A DNA stretch of 64,000 nt from Chloranthus sessilifolius. Its lineage: Eukaryota; Streptophyta; Magnoliopsida; Chloranthales; Chloranthaceae. This document shows, in pieces, positions 11,446-22,409 of the stretch (position 1 is its first letter; each line of letters opens with the position of its first letter). The DNA is taken from assembly GCA_021018995.1 (NCBI GenBank), contig CM037596.1:9251501-9315500 (forward strand). Direction: 5' to 3'. Position numbers and translations under genes: made by a program. The notes beneath the pieces are model-generated. The model was not told the DNA's origin and searched no databases. It saw nothing but the letters and a program-made list of their open reading frames with translations.

Positions 11446-11949
11446 TGTTGGAATAACATTATGTAATCACTAGATTAATTAGAGCTAATTGAATACCCAA
11501 TATATTCCATAGATCGACGGAATTTCATACTTTGGTTTTGATTCCTTAAATCTTAATCTGAAAGATATTGTGTATTTTTCGAATCTATGTTTGAGAGTGT
11601 GTGGCTCGTGTGAGACGAGTGGACTTTTGTTGGATGCGACTGTTGTTGGAATTCTTCACTATGGACGGATGATGGTGAGAGGCTATCATTGTTGGTGAGA
11701 TGAGTGATAGGGCTTATCATTCTAAAGCACTATAAGGTTTTTTATTCATAGTGGATTATTTTATTGGATCTGAGATAGATCCCGTAGTTTTTACCTGTGA
11801 TAGGTTTTTCCACGTTAAAGATTACTTGTGTTCAATTTATGAATGTGTGGTGATTGTGTGCAATTAGTGTTAATTAGTTTATTCTTTGTATTCTTAATAA
11901 TTCTCAAATTTCACTATGGAATGGGATCGACACCAGAAACAATCCAACA
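11446..11949. mobile_element. Probable solo LTR, copia-like
   Basis: A 504-bp segment begins TGTTGGAATAAC and ends CAATCCAACA, giving inverted TGTTGGA/TCCAACA ends as in many plant copia LTRs. The internal motif GGTTTTTCCACGTTAAAG is typical of the 3' part of Tork-like LTRs. No internal region or second LTR adjoins it. The flanking 5-mers (GTGAT, ACGAG) do not match, so the target duplication is lost or the limits are a few bases off. It lies next to the 5' part of the MULE transposase. Confidence 0.6.
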
Positions 11950-11969
11950 ACGAGATCTCCTTCATCCTT

Positions 11970-12181
11970 TTTTTTTTTTTTCTTTGATAACCTAGGTTTT
12001 CGGGCCTCTTAGAGCACCCGCCTAATCCCAGGGGCACATGCGCACCCCAAATTCAGCACATGCCGGGTCAGCACAGGGTATAAATCCCTAGGGTGGCCTC
12101 AAGGGGGGGGAGGGGATTCGAACTCAGGTCTCCTGCTTTTGGAAGCAAGTATCTGGCCAACTCACCTAACCCCTTGAGGTT
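11970..12181 (-). mobile_element. tRNA-derived SINE with intact target duplication
   Basis: On the minus strand a polymerase III A box (TTAGGTGAGTTGG) is followed by a B box (GAGTTCGAATCCCC), and the element ends in a poly(A) of about 14. It is 212 bp long. It is flanked by the 17-bp duplication AGATCTCCTTCATCCTT (11953-11969) and AGATCTCCTTTATCCTT (12182-12198), with one mismatch, as expected for LINE-assisted insertion. The general form resembles plant Au-type SINEs; the exact family was not determined. Confidence 0.85.
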
Positions 12182-12198
12182 AGATCTCCTTTATCCTT

Positions 12199-12624
12199 GT
12201 TCGACGATCTGACTATTCCGAGCTTATCAATTTACAATCGTCTGATTTCTGCCATGAAATATCGAGATAGAAGCTCAGAGATCATCAAATTCTGCTTATT
12301 TTTGACACAAAGAAATCAAGGTCGATTTAGAACCCTAGGCCTAAATTAGACGGTGATGAAGGGGAATAAGGTGGTGGAGAATGGATTCCATTGTCGCGGA
12401 GTCATTTGAGTAGGTTAGGGTTGGATGGAAGATTTCGGAGGGTGTTTAGGAAATCTGAAGGGAAGGATTTGTGTTAGGGATTTTAGAGATGGTGGAGAGA
12501 GGAAGAAGATGGAGCTCTTGGTTTCAAAGATGCTACAGAAAGTGCGCGAAATGGAAGTGTTTGGAAAATAAGTCGCGTTTTTATATTTTAGGGCCTCCAG
12601 TACTTTCACTCTTGCCCGTGAGAT
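12199..12624. other. CACTA interior, right part; no intact gene seen
   Basis: This segment between the SINE and the right subterminal repeats has more G and C than its surroundings. Several short ORFs on either strand lack known domains. It could be a first exon or promoter piece of the element or of a captured host gene, but nothing identifies it. Confidence 0.4.
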
Positions 12625-12863
12625 GTTAGAGACGGCTTTTATAGTAGTCTCTAAAATTGAAACCAGCCAAAACCTATGGAGACGGCGAGAGACGAAAAAG
12701 CCGTATTTAATAACAACATTAGAGACGGATTCTACAAAAACTGTCTCGAATAATAACATTAGAGACTACTTCTAAAAAGAGCGGTCTCCAAAAAAATGTT
12801 ATTGTACACCCCATTCAAAGCCGTCTCCAATAGCCATGACCAAAACTCTCTTTCTTTGTAGTG
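12625..12863. repeat. CACTA right subterminal repeats and TIR
   Basis: About eight copies of GAGACGGCTTTTA and inverted versions such as GCCGTCTCCAATAG lead to the terminus CTTTCTTTGTAGTG. They mirror the array at 1678-2056. Confidence 0.7.
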
Positions 12864-13149
12864 TCCAATAGGGGTTACATAGTAATGGATAAGAATTATA
12901 AGGGACTACATAAATGTAGTTAAGAATTTCAAAAGATGGAAACTAAATGGTCATCCATCATAAAGAATATATTTATAAAACCCTTAACTATTATTTGTTA
13001 AAAGATGGCATTTACAGATGTCAGTGCCATTAAAGTATGTACATGTTAGCTTTTTGGCAGAGAAATGAACTTACGAAAAATTGTGAAAATCAGTAAGATT
13101 GTGTTATGAAATAATTATTCCAATTGATTGACTTAGTTTACCTACTACT

Positions 13150-13151
13150 GC

Positions 13152-13183
<32 letters not shown>

Positions 13184-13380
13184 AGCCGAGACTGTCTTGA
13201 GATCGGAGGAGTAGGCACACATATACCTATGATAGTTGCGGAGCAATGTAAGGGAGCACCAATTATAGTGGTGAGGGTTAACTAACAGAACTCAACTCAT
13301 ACATTGTAAAGACAAGGGTTGAAAACATCGTGGAGGATGAGAATCAAACCCACAACCTACTCCCTCACATTAGAGGAAGC
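13150..13380 (-). mobile_element. SINE-like element with poly(A) and target duplication
   Basis: On the minus strand a B-box-like GGGTTTGATTCTC follows an A-box-like GGGAGTAGGTTG, and the element ends in a poly(A) of about 25 (the T run near 13152-13176). The direct repeat TTACCTACTACT flanks it exactly at 13138-13149 and 13381-13392. It differs in sequence from the SINE at 11970-12181, so it is a second family. Confidence 0.75.
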
Positions 13381-13570
13381 TTACCTACTACTACTAAACC
13401 TTTAAAATGATGAAGTGGGAACTGATTCTAATGACCACTCTAGATATATATTGTTAAATAATTATGTAAAGCATTTTGATGATCATTTTAATAACTTAGG
13501 GTACTCTCACGTTTACGCTTGGACTAATCCCTAAGCACTTTTGATCATTTATTTTAGTGTTAGTATGTAT

Positions 13571-13785
13571 ATTGATTAGGGCAATGGTCAGGTCCAACTG
13601 GTTGAATCTGATTTCTCGTTCAATCAGATCTACAGTCATTGCATCTGTGAAAATCTTGACCAAGTGTTATCTTATAAATTTGGAAATCATGCAAGTCAAG
13701 ATTCTCTCATATCCAATGGTTGTATATCTAGTTAAAGCACGAAATCAAGAACAACCAATTGGACCTAATCATTGCCCTTACTAAT
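13571..13785. mobile_element. MITE with ~40-bp imperfect TIRs
   Basis: The left arm has AGGGCAATGGTCAGGTCC and the right arm, read on the other strand, AGGGCAATGATTAGGTCC. Both continue AACTGGTTG or AATTGGTTG and then TTGATTTC. The 215-bp body has no ORF. The target duplication was not resolved, so the superfamily is open. Confidence 0.6.
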
Positions 13786-13799
13786 TAAATAAAATCATT

Positions 13800-14170
13800 T
13801 TTAATCAGATATTCAGATGGTGAATTTGAAGTGGAATACAACGTTTCAAATAAAATTAATGAAAGTTGGATGAAATGGACACAAGTAAGGTAATAATGTA
13901 CACTCTAAAAAATTTACTTAAATTGAAGAGACACTTTTATAAGACAATGTTTATACCTGTCATATTATATGGTGTTGAATATTGGAATACGAAAAAAACA
14001 AATAAATACGTCGAGATCAAGGTGTGGAATAACAAGTAATAAAGTTCAAAATTTGTATATAAGAGAAAACAAAAGAAAATTGAGAGTGATAATTATAAAA
14101 GAAATAATTATGGAATGTTACTTGAGGTGATTTGGACATGTTTATCGGAAGTTAGAAGCAAACTCTATAT
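13800..14170 (+). pseudogene. LINE reverse-transcriptase C-terminal remnant
   Basis: Conceptual translation gives KRHFYKTMFIPVILYGVEYW and, after interruptions, IMECYLRWFGHVYRKLEA. These match the end of the plant LINE reverse transcriptase (the KFYRTAIRPAMLYGSECW and LRWFGHVQRR blocks). Stops and frameshifts are present, and the RT catalytic core and tail are absent, so it is a 5'-truncated, decayed fragment. Confidence 0.7.
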
Positions 14171-14189
14171 GGACTAAGAGGCTATCAAT

Positions 14190-14430
14190 ACTGTGGTATC
14201 AAATAGCGGTCGATACTGGTACGTATCGGTTTTTTCGCAAACCGATACGTATTGAGTATCCAATTTGGAATCGGTATCAATCGATACGGGCCCTTATTAG
14301 CCGATACATATATGGTATTGGCCGATACCTGTATTTTTTTTAATGGGCTGATCTGTATCGGTATTGGCCAATTCGTATCGGTTCTCCAAGGACCAATTCC
14401 ACATATCGATACCGAGTTTGTTACTTTGAT
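14190..14430. repeat. Dispersed GTATCGG/CCGATAC-rich repeat, copy 1
   Basis: The segment carries inverted and direct copies of GTATCGG, CCGATAC and GATACG around a short T run. Related stretches lie at about 43165-43390 and 51555-51775, with weaker ones near 55.5 and 56.2 kb. Shared blocks include CAAACCGATACG, GGTATTGGCCGAT and GGACCAAT. It has no coding potential and its transposon class is unknown. Confidence 0.6.
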
Positions 14431-14541
14431 CAATACTACAAGTAGGAGAAAGGGAACAATGATCTTTGTTGGGTAAGGTTGGGCTTATACTCTTGATCCG
14501 TGAAGTTGGGATACGGGGACACTATGGGAAAGGTCTGACAT

Positions 14542-15950
14542 TGATCGATTTAGAATGTAACCCTTGCAAGTGCACAAGATCTATTGCAGTATGGCAAGAA
14601 CAGGGGTGTCGAACCCACAGGGAAACGTGAATTTTAATTAATTCTTTTAGAGATTTTAAAAACATCCCTAAGGAAGTACCAAAGGGCAGATTCAATTTTA
14701 CCAAAAACTTAACACACTTTTCCTAAATGCAGAAAAATAAATTAATCTAAACAATTAATTACTGATAAATCTACGAACAATATTAAAATGAGATCAAGGA
14801 ATATGCTACCCCAGATTCGTACCCCTTTTCTATCATTAAAACCCACAGTTTCATTAAATCATCATTCACACCATCATTCATCTAGAAAAATGACTTGAAA
14901 TAAAATATGATCATCAATCCGCATACCCTATCTAAAAACAATGACTCATTTAACATTGCGGTATGAGTCATGTAAAAGCATAGCGTATCTCATGATATTT
15001 AGATCACGACATAATCAAAGACATAATCGCTTCTACGACTAGATCACCAAGGTCCGGATCTAGCGATTACGGCCGTTGATACGCCGCAATCAACGGTCAT
15101 AACAAAGCATTTAAAATATTTTCAATCACACAAACTTTGAGCAAAACGATTCCATGATAACAATAATAGATCGGTATTAATCATAAACATAGGTACTTAT
15201 CTCGGGGATCGCATCTTCCCGATCTCTTGATTTAGCTCATCTTTGGTGTTTGATCTCCTTTCTTTCAAAGTCATTCCTCTTTATTTCTTCCAAAAGATAT
15301 TTGCAATTGTTTTCCTAAATACAATCTATGAATTTCTCGGAGAAAAATAATGCAAATCCTAGGTACAATCTACCCTAATAAACCCTAGAAGAAGGAGAGA
15401 AGAAGACTTGAAAAGATGAAGAAAATATTCCCCAAAGTGAAGAGCCCTAAAACTAAAAAGAAAGAATGAATAATATTCTAATTGCAAAAATAATAATCCC
15501 TAAGAAACTCGTGGCTTCCCTTTTTATAATAGCCTAACCCTAATACCTCTCTCGATTGACATCTAAGAGTAATTTTCGTGAATTCCCGCCTAGCTTTGCA
15601 TCAGATACTGCCTCGGTATTTTGCTCATAACTTTCTGTACCGAACTCGGATTGAGGTGATTCTTGAGGCGTTGGAAAGCTGACGACGAGCTCTACAACTT
15701 TTATGTTTTAGCAATTTCCTGAATCTGACGTCTTGAAGGTCCAAATTGAGCTGCAAGTCGCACTAAGTTCTCAATGACCCAAAATAGCAGTGTTTTGACA
15801 TTATTTTCGGGATTCTTGGGCTGGTTTAGAAACTTGGACTGTATTTACCCATTCCACTTCAAATCTAGCAAATCTCATCAGATAGCCTTCATCGGACGGC
15901 TAAATATAGGTATTTAGGGGTGAAATATCATCATATTTCACTACTCATCA
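14542..15950 (-). repeat. Outer element, left (3') LTR
   Basis: A 1,409-bp LTR begins TGATCGATTTAGAATG and ends CACTACTCATCA on the plus strand, so the element reads TG...CA on either strand. It pairs with the LTR at 36075-37463 by shared diagnostic bases. Confidence 0.9.
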
Positions 15951-18030
15951 CACCCCCAAACCTACACTTTGCTAGTCCTCGAGCAAAGAGAATGATAGAA
16001 ATATAAAGCAAATCAAACTAACATCCTAAAATTTAAATGCCACTTTCGTAGGGAACACGATTGCACTTAGCATGTGCAACAAGCCTTTAAACCCCTAGGT
16101 GATCCCTAGTGGAGGAGTTGTGTCTCCTGAGGGTTTGCAGTGAAGTTACCCACAAACTTCCAAAAATTTCAAACCATCGGTAAAATTGAGTTTTCAAAAT
16201 CTGATTTTTATAACATATATTTAACTTCAAAGCTCAAAATCAATAATCAATTCAACATGCAAATTCTCAATTTTAAATAACAATGTTACACTAATCATAC
16301 CAATATCCATTCAAATTAGTCTAATGCTCCAAATCGTTAGATAACTCATCCATTCATGCTTAAACGTGTAGTGTTACCAAAACCAAGATTCATCCATCTC
16401 AGAACTAGTCCAAACGGGAAATCATCGGATCTGTTGTCTTGACTCAATCCTCACTTTAGGTATACTCTCAAAATAAAATCACTCCGATGATTGGTAAGTT
16501 TTCGCACACATGTGAGAGATCAATACAAAGCAAATAAAAAGGTCTCACATGATAAATGAAACACGATGCAATCAATGAACAAAAATAAATCTCATAAGAA
16601 CGGATACTTGTATATCCTAAGCATGGCATATCAAGTGTCATGAGTATTATATATTGACTCCACAAAGACAGCGATTGGATCATGAAGGTCTTTTGTAGGG
16701 TTGTAATGGGGCTCAGGTAAGGGTAAGAAAGAAAGGGAATTGTGATTCAAAATTTCTGAGAAATTGGAAAAGGAACTAACTTCTGATTTTTTTTATTTTA
16801 TTTTTTTTTTATTTCTCTTCTTTTCTATTTTTTTTCTTTTCTAATTTCTCACCATTTTTTTTTCAATATTTTTCTTTTCTCATTCTTTCTTCTCTTTGAA
16901 TTTCCTTTTCTTGAAGCACCTCATTTTCATTCCTTTTTTTTTTTCTTTTTCTCTCCCCTTTTTTTCTTTTTATATTTGCCATACACTCTCAGTAAACACC
17001 ATAACTCATTATCTCTCCACTTACTCTCTTTTCGCTCATTTTCATCCCTCGTTCCTAATTTCTCAGAAATAAGAAGGGTAAAGCTAAATTTTAAATTGTG
17101 AAGGGTTAAAGTTAACGTGGCTTACCAAAGAATGTAGTAGGGTAAATTTTTCTATAGGCTCAAAGGGGTACTAGAAGGATAAATTTATATGAGGTGGGGC
17201 ATTTTAAGCACAAACGAGCCAAAGATGGCCTTCAATCATTTCCTTAAAAGATGGTAACCTTGCCTATTTGTCTTGAGTAGATATACAGTACGTTCTAACA
17301 CAATAATATGAATTTGATATCATGCAAAGTCACAAGCCAAAATAAAATGTATGAGATTATGCAAGATAATTCAGATTCAAAGAAAACTCCAGTTTATATA
17401 TTCACTCATCAATGACGGAAATTAGCTCTAAAGCTTCGGGTTTAGTCTCCACTAAGAACCTAAGATTCAACGCTCAAAATAGTTCATCGATTTCTAAGTC
17501 TTAGCTTCGTTTAAGTGCAAGAATTCTAGCCACGAGTTTCAGAGTCATCCACAAATCATCACATTAAGCCTCATGATCCTAGATAGAAGTATTCAAAATA
17601 TGACGGCAATATTCTCAAAATTAAATTCATGCATCATCAACTAAAGTTTGAAAACTATTGCAAAGTAAATCATGTATGATGGTTCCAAAAATTTTTTTTT
17701 TTTTTTCAAAGAAAATCAAAATAAGTGATGAAAGATAGATAATCATACATACCCCAAACCTAAAAATGACAATGTCCTCATTGTTTGCAATAAGTAGGTA
17801 CCCCCAAACACTGTTGAAAAGTACCTCAACACAAAGATCGTCAGAATATGGGCATCAAATTAGAACATGACCAAAAATAGATTGAAGGTAATGTGGCTAC
17901 ACTAATTTGGAAATTAAAATAACCTAAACTAAACTAAAACTAATATTCTAGAACTAAACATACGAAAAGAGAAATAAATCCTAAATCCTAAACTAAACCT
18001 GTCCAACTCCTAAATAAAACACACCGGTTG
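15951..18030 (-). other. Outer element, 3' noncoding spacer
   Basis: About 2.1 kb lie between the 3' LTR and the end of pol. It opens CACCCCCAAACCTACACTTTG, which holds the C/A-rich complement of a polypurine tract (read TTTGGGGGTG on the element strand). It includes long T/C-rich tracts near 16.8-17.0 kb and no credible ORF. The same spacer occurs at 20269-22409 and, diverged, at 59437-61690. Confidence 0.75.
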
Positions 18031-18039
18031 CCTCCGAAG

Positions 18040-18864
18040 TTACCGAGTTTAAGTGTCGACTACGACCTCTTCATTGATCAAGAATCGATCACTAAGGTGC
18101 ATCGCCTCAATCTTAAATCGGGTCATCGGCTCAAACATTGGTTTGAGTCTTTGCCCATTCACTTTGAAAACTCGATTGTCCCAAGGCTTTGAATTTCAAT
18201 TGCACCGTGCTCACTAATGGAAACAACTCAAACGGGCCTTCCCATCTAGATTTCAATTTCCCGAGATGAAGCTTAAGTCGGAATTGAATAACCAAACTTT
18301 TGGCCAACATGAAACTCCTTCCGAGAAATTAATTGATCGTGCAACTTTTGTACCTTTCCTTGTACATCTTTGAATTTTCATACGCATCGTAGCGTAACTC
18401 TTCTAATTCACTCAATCAGAACCTTCGATTCGACCCTCGCTTGCATATCGAAATTAAATCGCTTGATCGCCTGTAATGCCTTATGCTCCAATTCGACAGA
18501 AGATGACATGCCTTCCGTAGACAATTTCAAGGAGACATTCCGATCGGTGTCTTGAATGCGATCGATAGGCCCACAAAGCATCAGATAGCCGGTTTGACCA
18601 ATCTCTTCTATCCGGTCGTACCGTCTTTTCTAGAATTCGCTTGATTTCCCGGTTAGACACTTCCACCTGACCACTAGTCTCATGGATGGTACCGATAGCG
18701 ACTTTTTGTGAGTGACGCGTGCACTTCTTCATTAAAGTGGCAAAATGGCTATTGCAAAAATGCGAACCGCCATCACTGATGATTGCTCTTGGGATCCCGA
18801 ATCGGTTAAACACATGTTCTCTCAGAAATTTGACCACAACCTTGTGATCATTTGATCGGGTTGC
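18040..18864 (-). pseudogene. Outer element, integrase C-terminal part
   Basis: The minus strand carries part of the integrase catalytic core ([34 protein letters not shown]) and the C-terminal domain down to the end of pol. The sequence stops at GTTGC (18860-18864), the target site where the inner element inserted. The rest of this gene continues at 30360. Broken, with several breaks. Confidence 0.85.
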
Positions 18865-20268
18865 TGATCGATTTAGAATGTAACCCTTGCAAGTGCACAA
18901 GATCTATTGCAGTATGGCAAGAACAGGGGTGTCGAACCCACAGGGAAACGTGAATTTTTAATTAATTCTTTTAGAGATTTTAAAAACGTCCCTAAGGAAG
19001 TACCAAAGGGCAGATTCAATTTTACCAAAAACTTAACGCACTTTTCCTAAATGCAGAAAAATAAATTAATCTAAACAATTAATTACTATAAATCTACGAA
19101 CAATATTAAAATGAGATCAAGGAATATGCTACCCCAGATTCGTACCCCTTTTCTATCATTAAAACCCACAGTTTCATTAAATCATCATTCACACCATCAT
19201 TCATCTAGAAAAATGACTTGAAATAAAATATGATCATCAATCCCATACCTATCTAAAAACAATGACTCATTTAACATTGCGGTATGAGTCATGTAAAAAG
19301 CATAGCGTATCTCATGATATTTAGATCACGACAATCAAGACATAATCGCTTCTGACCTAGATCACTGCAGTCCAGATCTAGCGATTACGGCCGTTGATAC
19401 GCCAAGAATCAACGGTCATAACAAAGCATTTAAAATATTTTCAATCACACAAACTTTGAGCAAAACGATTCCATGATAACAATAATAGACCGTGGTATTA
19501 ATCATAAACATAGGTACTTATCCGGGATCGCATCTTCCCGATCTCGATTTAGCCATCTTTGGTGTTTGATCTCCTTTTCTTTCAAAGTCATTCCTCTTTT
19601 ATTTCTTCCAAAAGATATTTGCAATTGTTTTTCCTAAATACAATCTATGAATTTCTCGAGAAAATAATGCAAATCCTAGGTACAATCAATCTACCTGAAT
19701 AAACCCTAGAAGAAGGAGAGAAGACTTGAAAAGATGAAGAAAATATTCCCCAAAGTGAAGAGCCCTAAAACTAAAAAGAAAGAATGAATAATATTCTAAT
19801 TGCAAAAATAATAATCCTCCTAAGAAACTCGTGGCTTCCTTTTATAATAGCCTAACCCTAATACCTCTCTCGATTGACATCTAAGAGTAATTTTCGTGAA
19901 TTCCCGCCTAGCTTTGCATCAGATACTGCCTCGGTATTTTGCTCATAACTTTCTGTACCGAACTCGGATTGAGGTGATTCTTGAGGCGTTGGAAAGCTGA
20001 CGACGAGCTCTACAACTTTTATGTTTTAGCAATTTCCTGAATCTGACGTCTTGAAGGTCCAAATTGAGCTGCAAGTCGCACTAAGTTCTCAATGACCCAA
20101 AATAGCAGTGTTTTGACATTATTTTCGGCATTCTTGGGCTGTTTTAGAAACTTGGACTGTATTTACCTGAAACACTTCAAATCTAGCAAATCTCATCAGA
20201 TAGCCTTCATCGGACGGCTAAATATAGGTATTTAGGGGTGAAATATCATCATATTTCACTACTCATCA
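18865..20268 (-). repeat. Inner element, left (3') LTR
   Basis: A 1,404-bp LTR shares with the LTR at 28965-30359 the diagnostic ACGTCCC and TTAACGCAC variants. Remaining differences are concentrated at CTG/CAG-type sites. Confidence 0.92.
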
Positions 20269-22409
20269 CACCCCCAAACCTACACTTTGCTAGTCCTCGA
20301 GCAAAGAGAATGATAGAAATATAAAGCAAATCAAACTAACATCCTAAAATTTAAATGCCACTTTTAGGAACACGATTGCACTTAGCATGTGCAACAAGCC
20401 TTTAAACCCCTAGGTGATCCCTAGTGGAGGAGTTGTGTCTCCTGAGGGTTTGCAGTGAAGTTACCCACAAACTTCCAAAAATTTCAAACCATCGGTAAAA
20501 TTGAGTTTTCAAAATCTGATTTTATTAACATATATTTAACTTCAAAGCTCAAAATCAATAATCAATTCAACATGCAAATTCTCAATTTTAAATAACAATG
20601 TTACACTAATCATACCAATATCCATTCAAATTAGTCTAATGCTCCAAATCGTTAGATAACTCATCCATTCATGCTTAAACGTAGTGTGTATACCAAAACC
20701 AAGATTCATCCATCTCGAACTAGTCCAAACGGCAGATCATCGGATCTGTTGTCTTGACTCAATCCTCACTTTAGGTATACTCTCAAAATAAAATCACTCC
20801 GATGATTGGTAAGTTTTCGCACACATGTGAGAGATCAATACAAAGCAAATAAAAAGGTCTCACATGATAAATGAAACACGATGCAATCAATGAACAAAAT
20901 AAATCTCATAAGAAGATACTTGTATATCCTAAGCATGTCATATCAAGTCATAAGTATTATATATAGACTCTCCACAAGACAGTTACCAATGCAAGATCGG
21001 ATCATGAAGGTCTTTTGTAGGGTTGTAATGGGGCTCAGGTAAGGGTAAGAAAGAAAGGGAATTGTGATTCAAAATTTCTGAGAAATTGGAAAAGGAACTA
21101 ACTTCTGATTTTTTTTATTTTATTTTTTTTTTATTTCTCTTCTTTTCTTTTTTTTTCTTTTCTAATTTCTCACCATTTTTTTTTTTTTCAATATTTTTCT
21201 TTTCTCATTCTTTCTTCTCTTTTGAATTTCCTTTTCTTGAAGCACCTCATTTTTCATTCCTTTTTTTTTTTTTTTTTTTTTTTTCTCTCCCCTTTTTTTC
21301 TTTTTATATTTGCCATACACTCTCAGTAAACACCATAACTCATTATCTCTCCACTTACTCTCTTTTCGCTCATTTTCATCCCTCGTTCCTAATTTCTCAG
21401 AAATAAGAAGGGTAAAGCTAAATTTTCAGAAATTGTGAAGGGTTAAAGTTAACGTGGCTTATCAAAGAATGTATAAGGGTAAATTTTTCTATAGGCTCAA
21501 AGGGGTACTAGAAGGATAAATTTATATGAGGTGGGGCATTTTAAGCACAAACGAGCCAAAGATGGCCTTCAATCATTTCCTTAAAAGATGGTAACCTTGC
21601 CTATTTGTCTTGAGTAGATATACAGTACGTTCTAACACAATAATATGAATTTGATATCATGCAAAGTCACAAGCCAAAATAAAATGTATGAGATTATGCA
21701 AAATAATTCGTATTCAAAGAAAACTCCGAGTTTATATATTCACTCATCAATGACGGGAAATTAGCTCTAAAGCTTCGGGTTTAGTCTCCACTAAGAACCT
21801 AAGATACAACCTTCAAAATAGTTCATCGATTTCTAAGTCTTAGCTTGGTATAAGTGCAAAAATTCTAAGCATGAATTTCAGAGTCATCCACAAATTATCA
21901 CATTAAGCTTCATCATCCTAGATACAAGTATTCAAAATATGACATCAATATTCTCAAAATTAAATTCACATGCATCATCTAAAGTTTGAAAACTATTGCA
22001 AAGTAAATCATGTATGATGGTTCCAAAAAATTTTTTTTTTTTTTTTTTTTTTTCAAAGAAAATCAAAAATAAGTGATGAAAGATAGATAATCATACATAC
22101 CCCCACACCTAGAAATGTCAATGTCCTCATTGTCTGAAATAAGTAGGAACCCCCAAACCGGTTGAAAAGTACCTCAACACAAAGACCAAGTGCAGAGAAT
22201 ATGGGCATCAAATTAGACCATGACCAAAAATAGATTGAAGGTAATGAGGCTACACTAATTAGGAAATTAAAAATAACCTAAACTAAACTAAAACTAATAT
22301 TCTAGAACTAAACATACGAAAAGAAATAAATCCTAAATCCTAAACTAAACCTGTCCAACTCCTAAATAAAACACACCGGGTTGCCTCCGAGCGAGTTTAA
22401 GTCGGCTAC
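20269..22409 (-). other. Inner element, 3' noncoding spacer
   Basis: 2.1 kb lie between the stop of pol and the 3' LTR. The segment is rich in T/C runs (21.1-21.3 kb and 22.03-22.05 kb). The long phenylalanine-rich ORF that can be read through it reflects only composition. No envelope-like gene was found here. Confidence 0.75.

Larger units (their letters stand above)
1678..12863. mobile_element. CACTA-like (En/Spm) DNA transposon, heavily nested
   Basis: The left end reads CACTATAAAAAATAAGAC and the right end, on the opposite strand, reads CACTACAAAGAAAGAG. Both are followed by many inverted copies of TTGGAGACGGCTT and its complement, the usual CACTA design of a short TIR plus subterminal repeats. 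The flanking trinucleotides are TCT and TCC, an imperfect 3-bp target duplication. No CACTA transposase (TnpD type) was recognised, so it is probably non-autonomous. A MULE, a solo LTR and a SINE lie inside it and supply most of its 11.2 kb. The two ends could belong to separate copies, but their inward orientation and matching repeats favour one element. Confidence 0.7.

Noticed and set aside
12415-12759. 114-codon minus-strand ORF next to the CACTA end
   Set aside because: It runs into the subterminal repeats and shows no domain or credible codon pattern.
21086-21406. Long poly-Phe/Ser ORF in the inner Athila spacer
   Set aside because: It follows from T/C-rich low-complexity DNA; the homologous spacers at 16.8 and 60.2 kb give unrelated frames.
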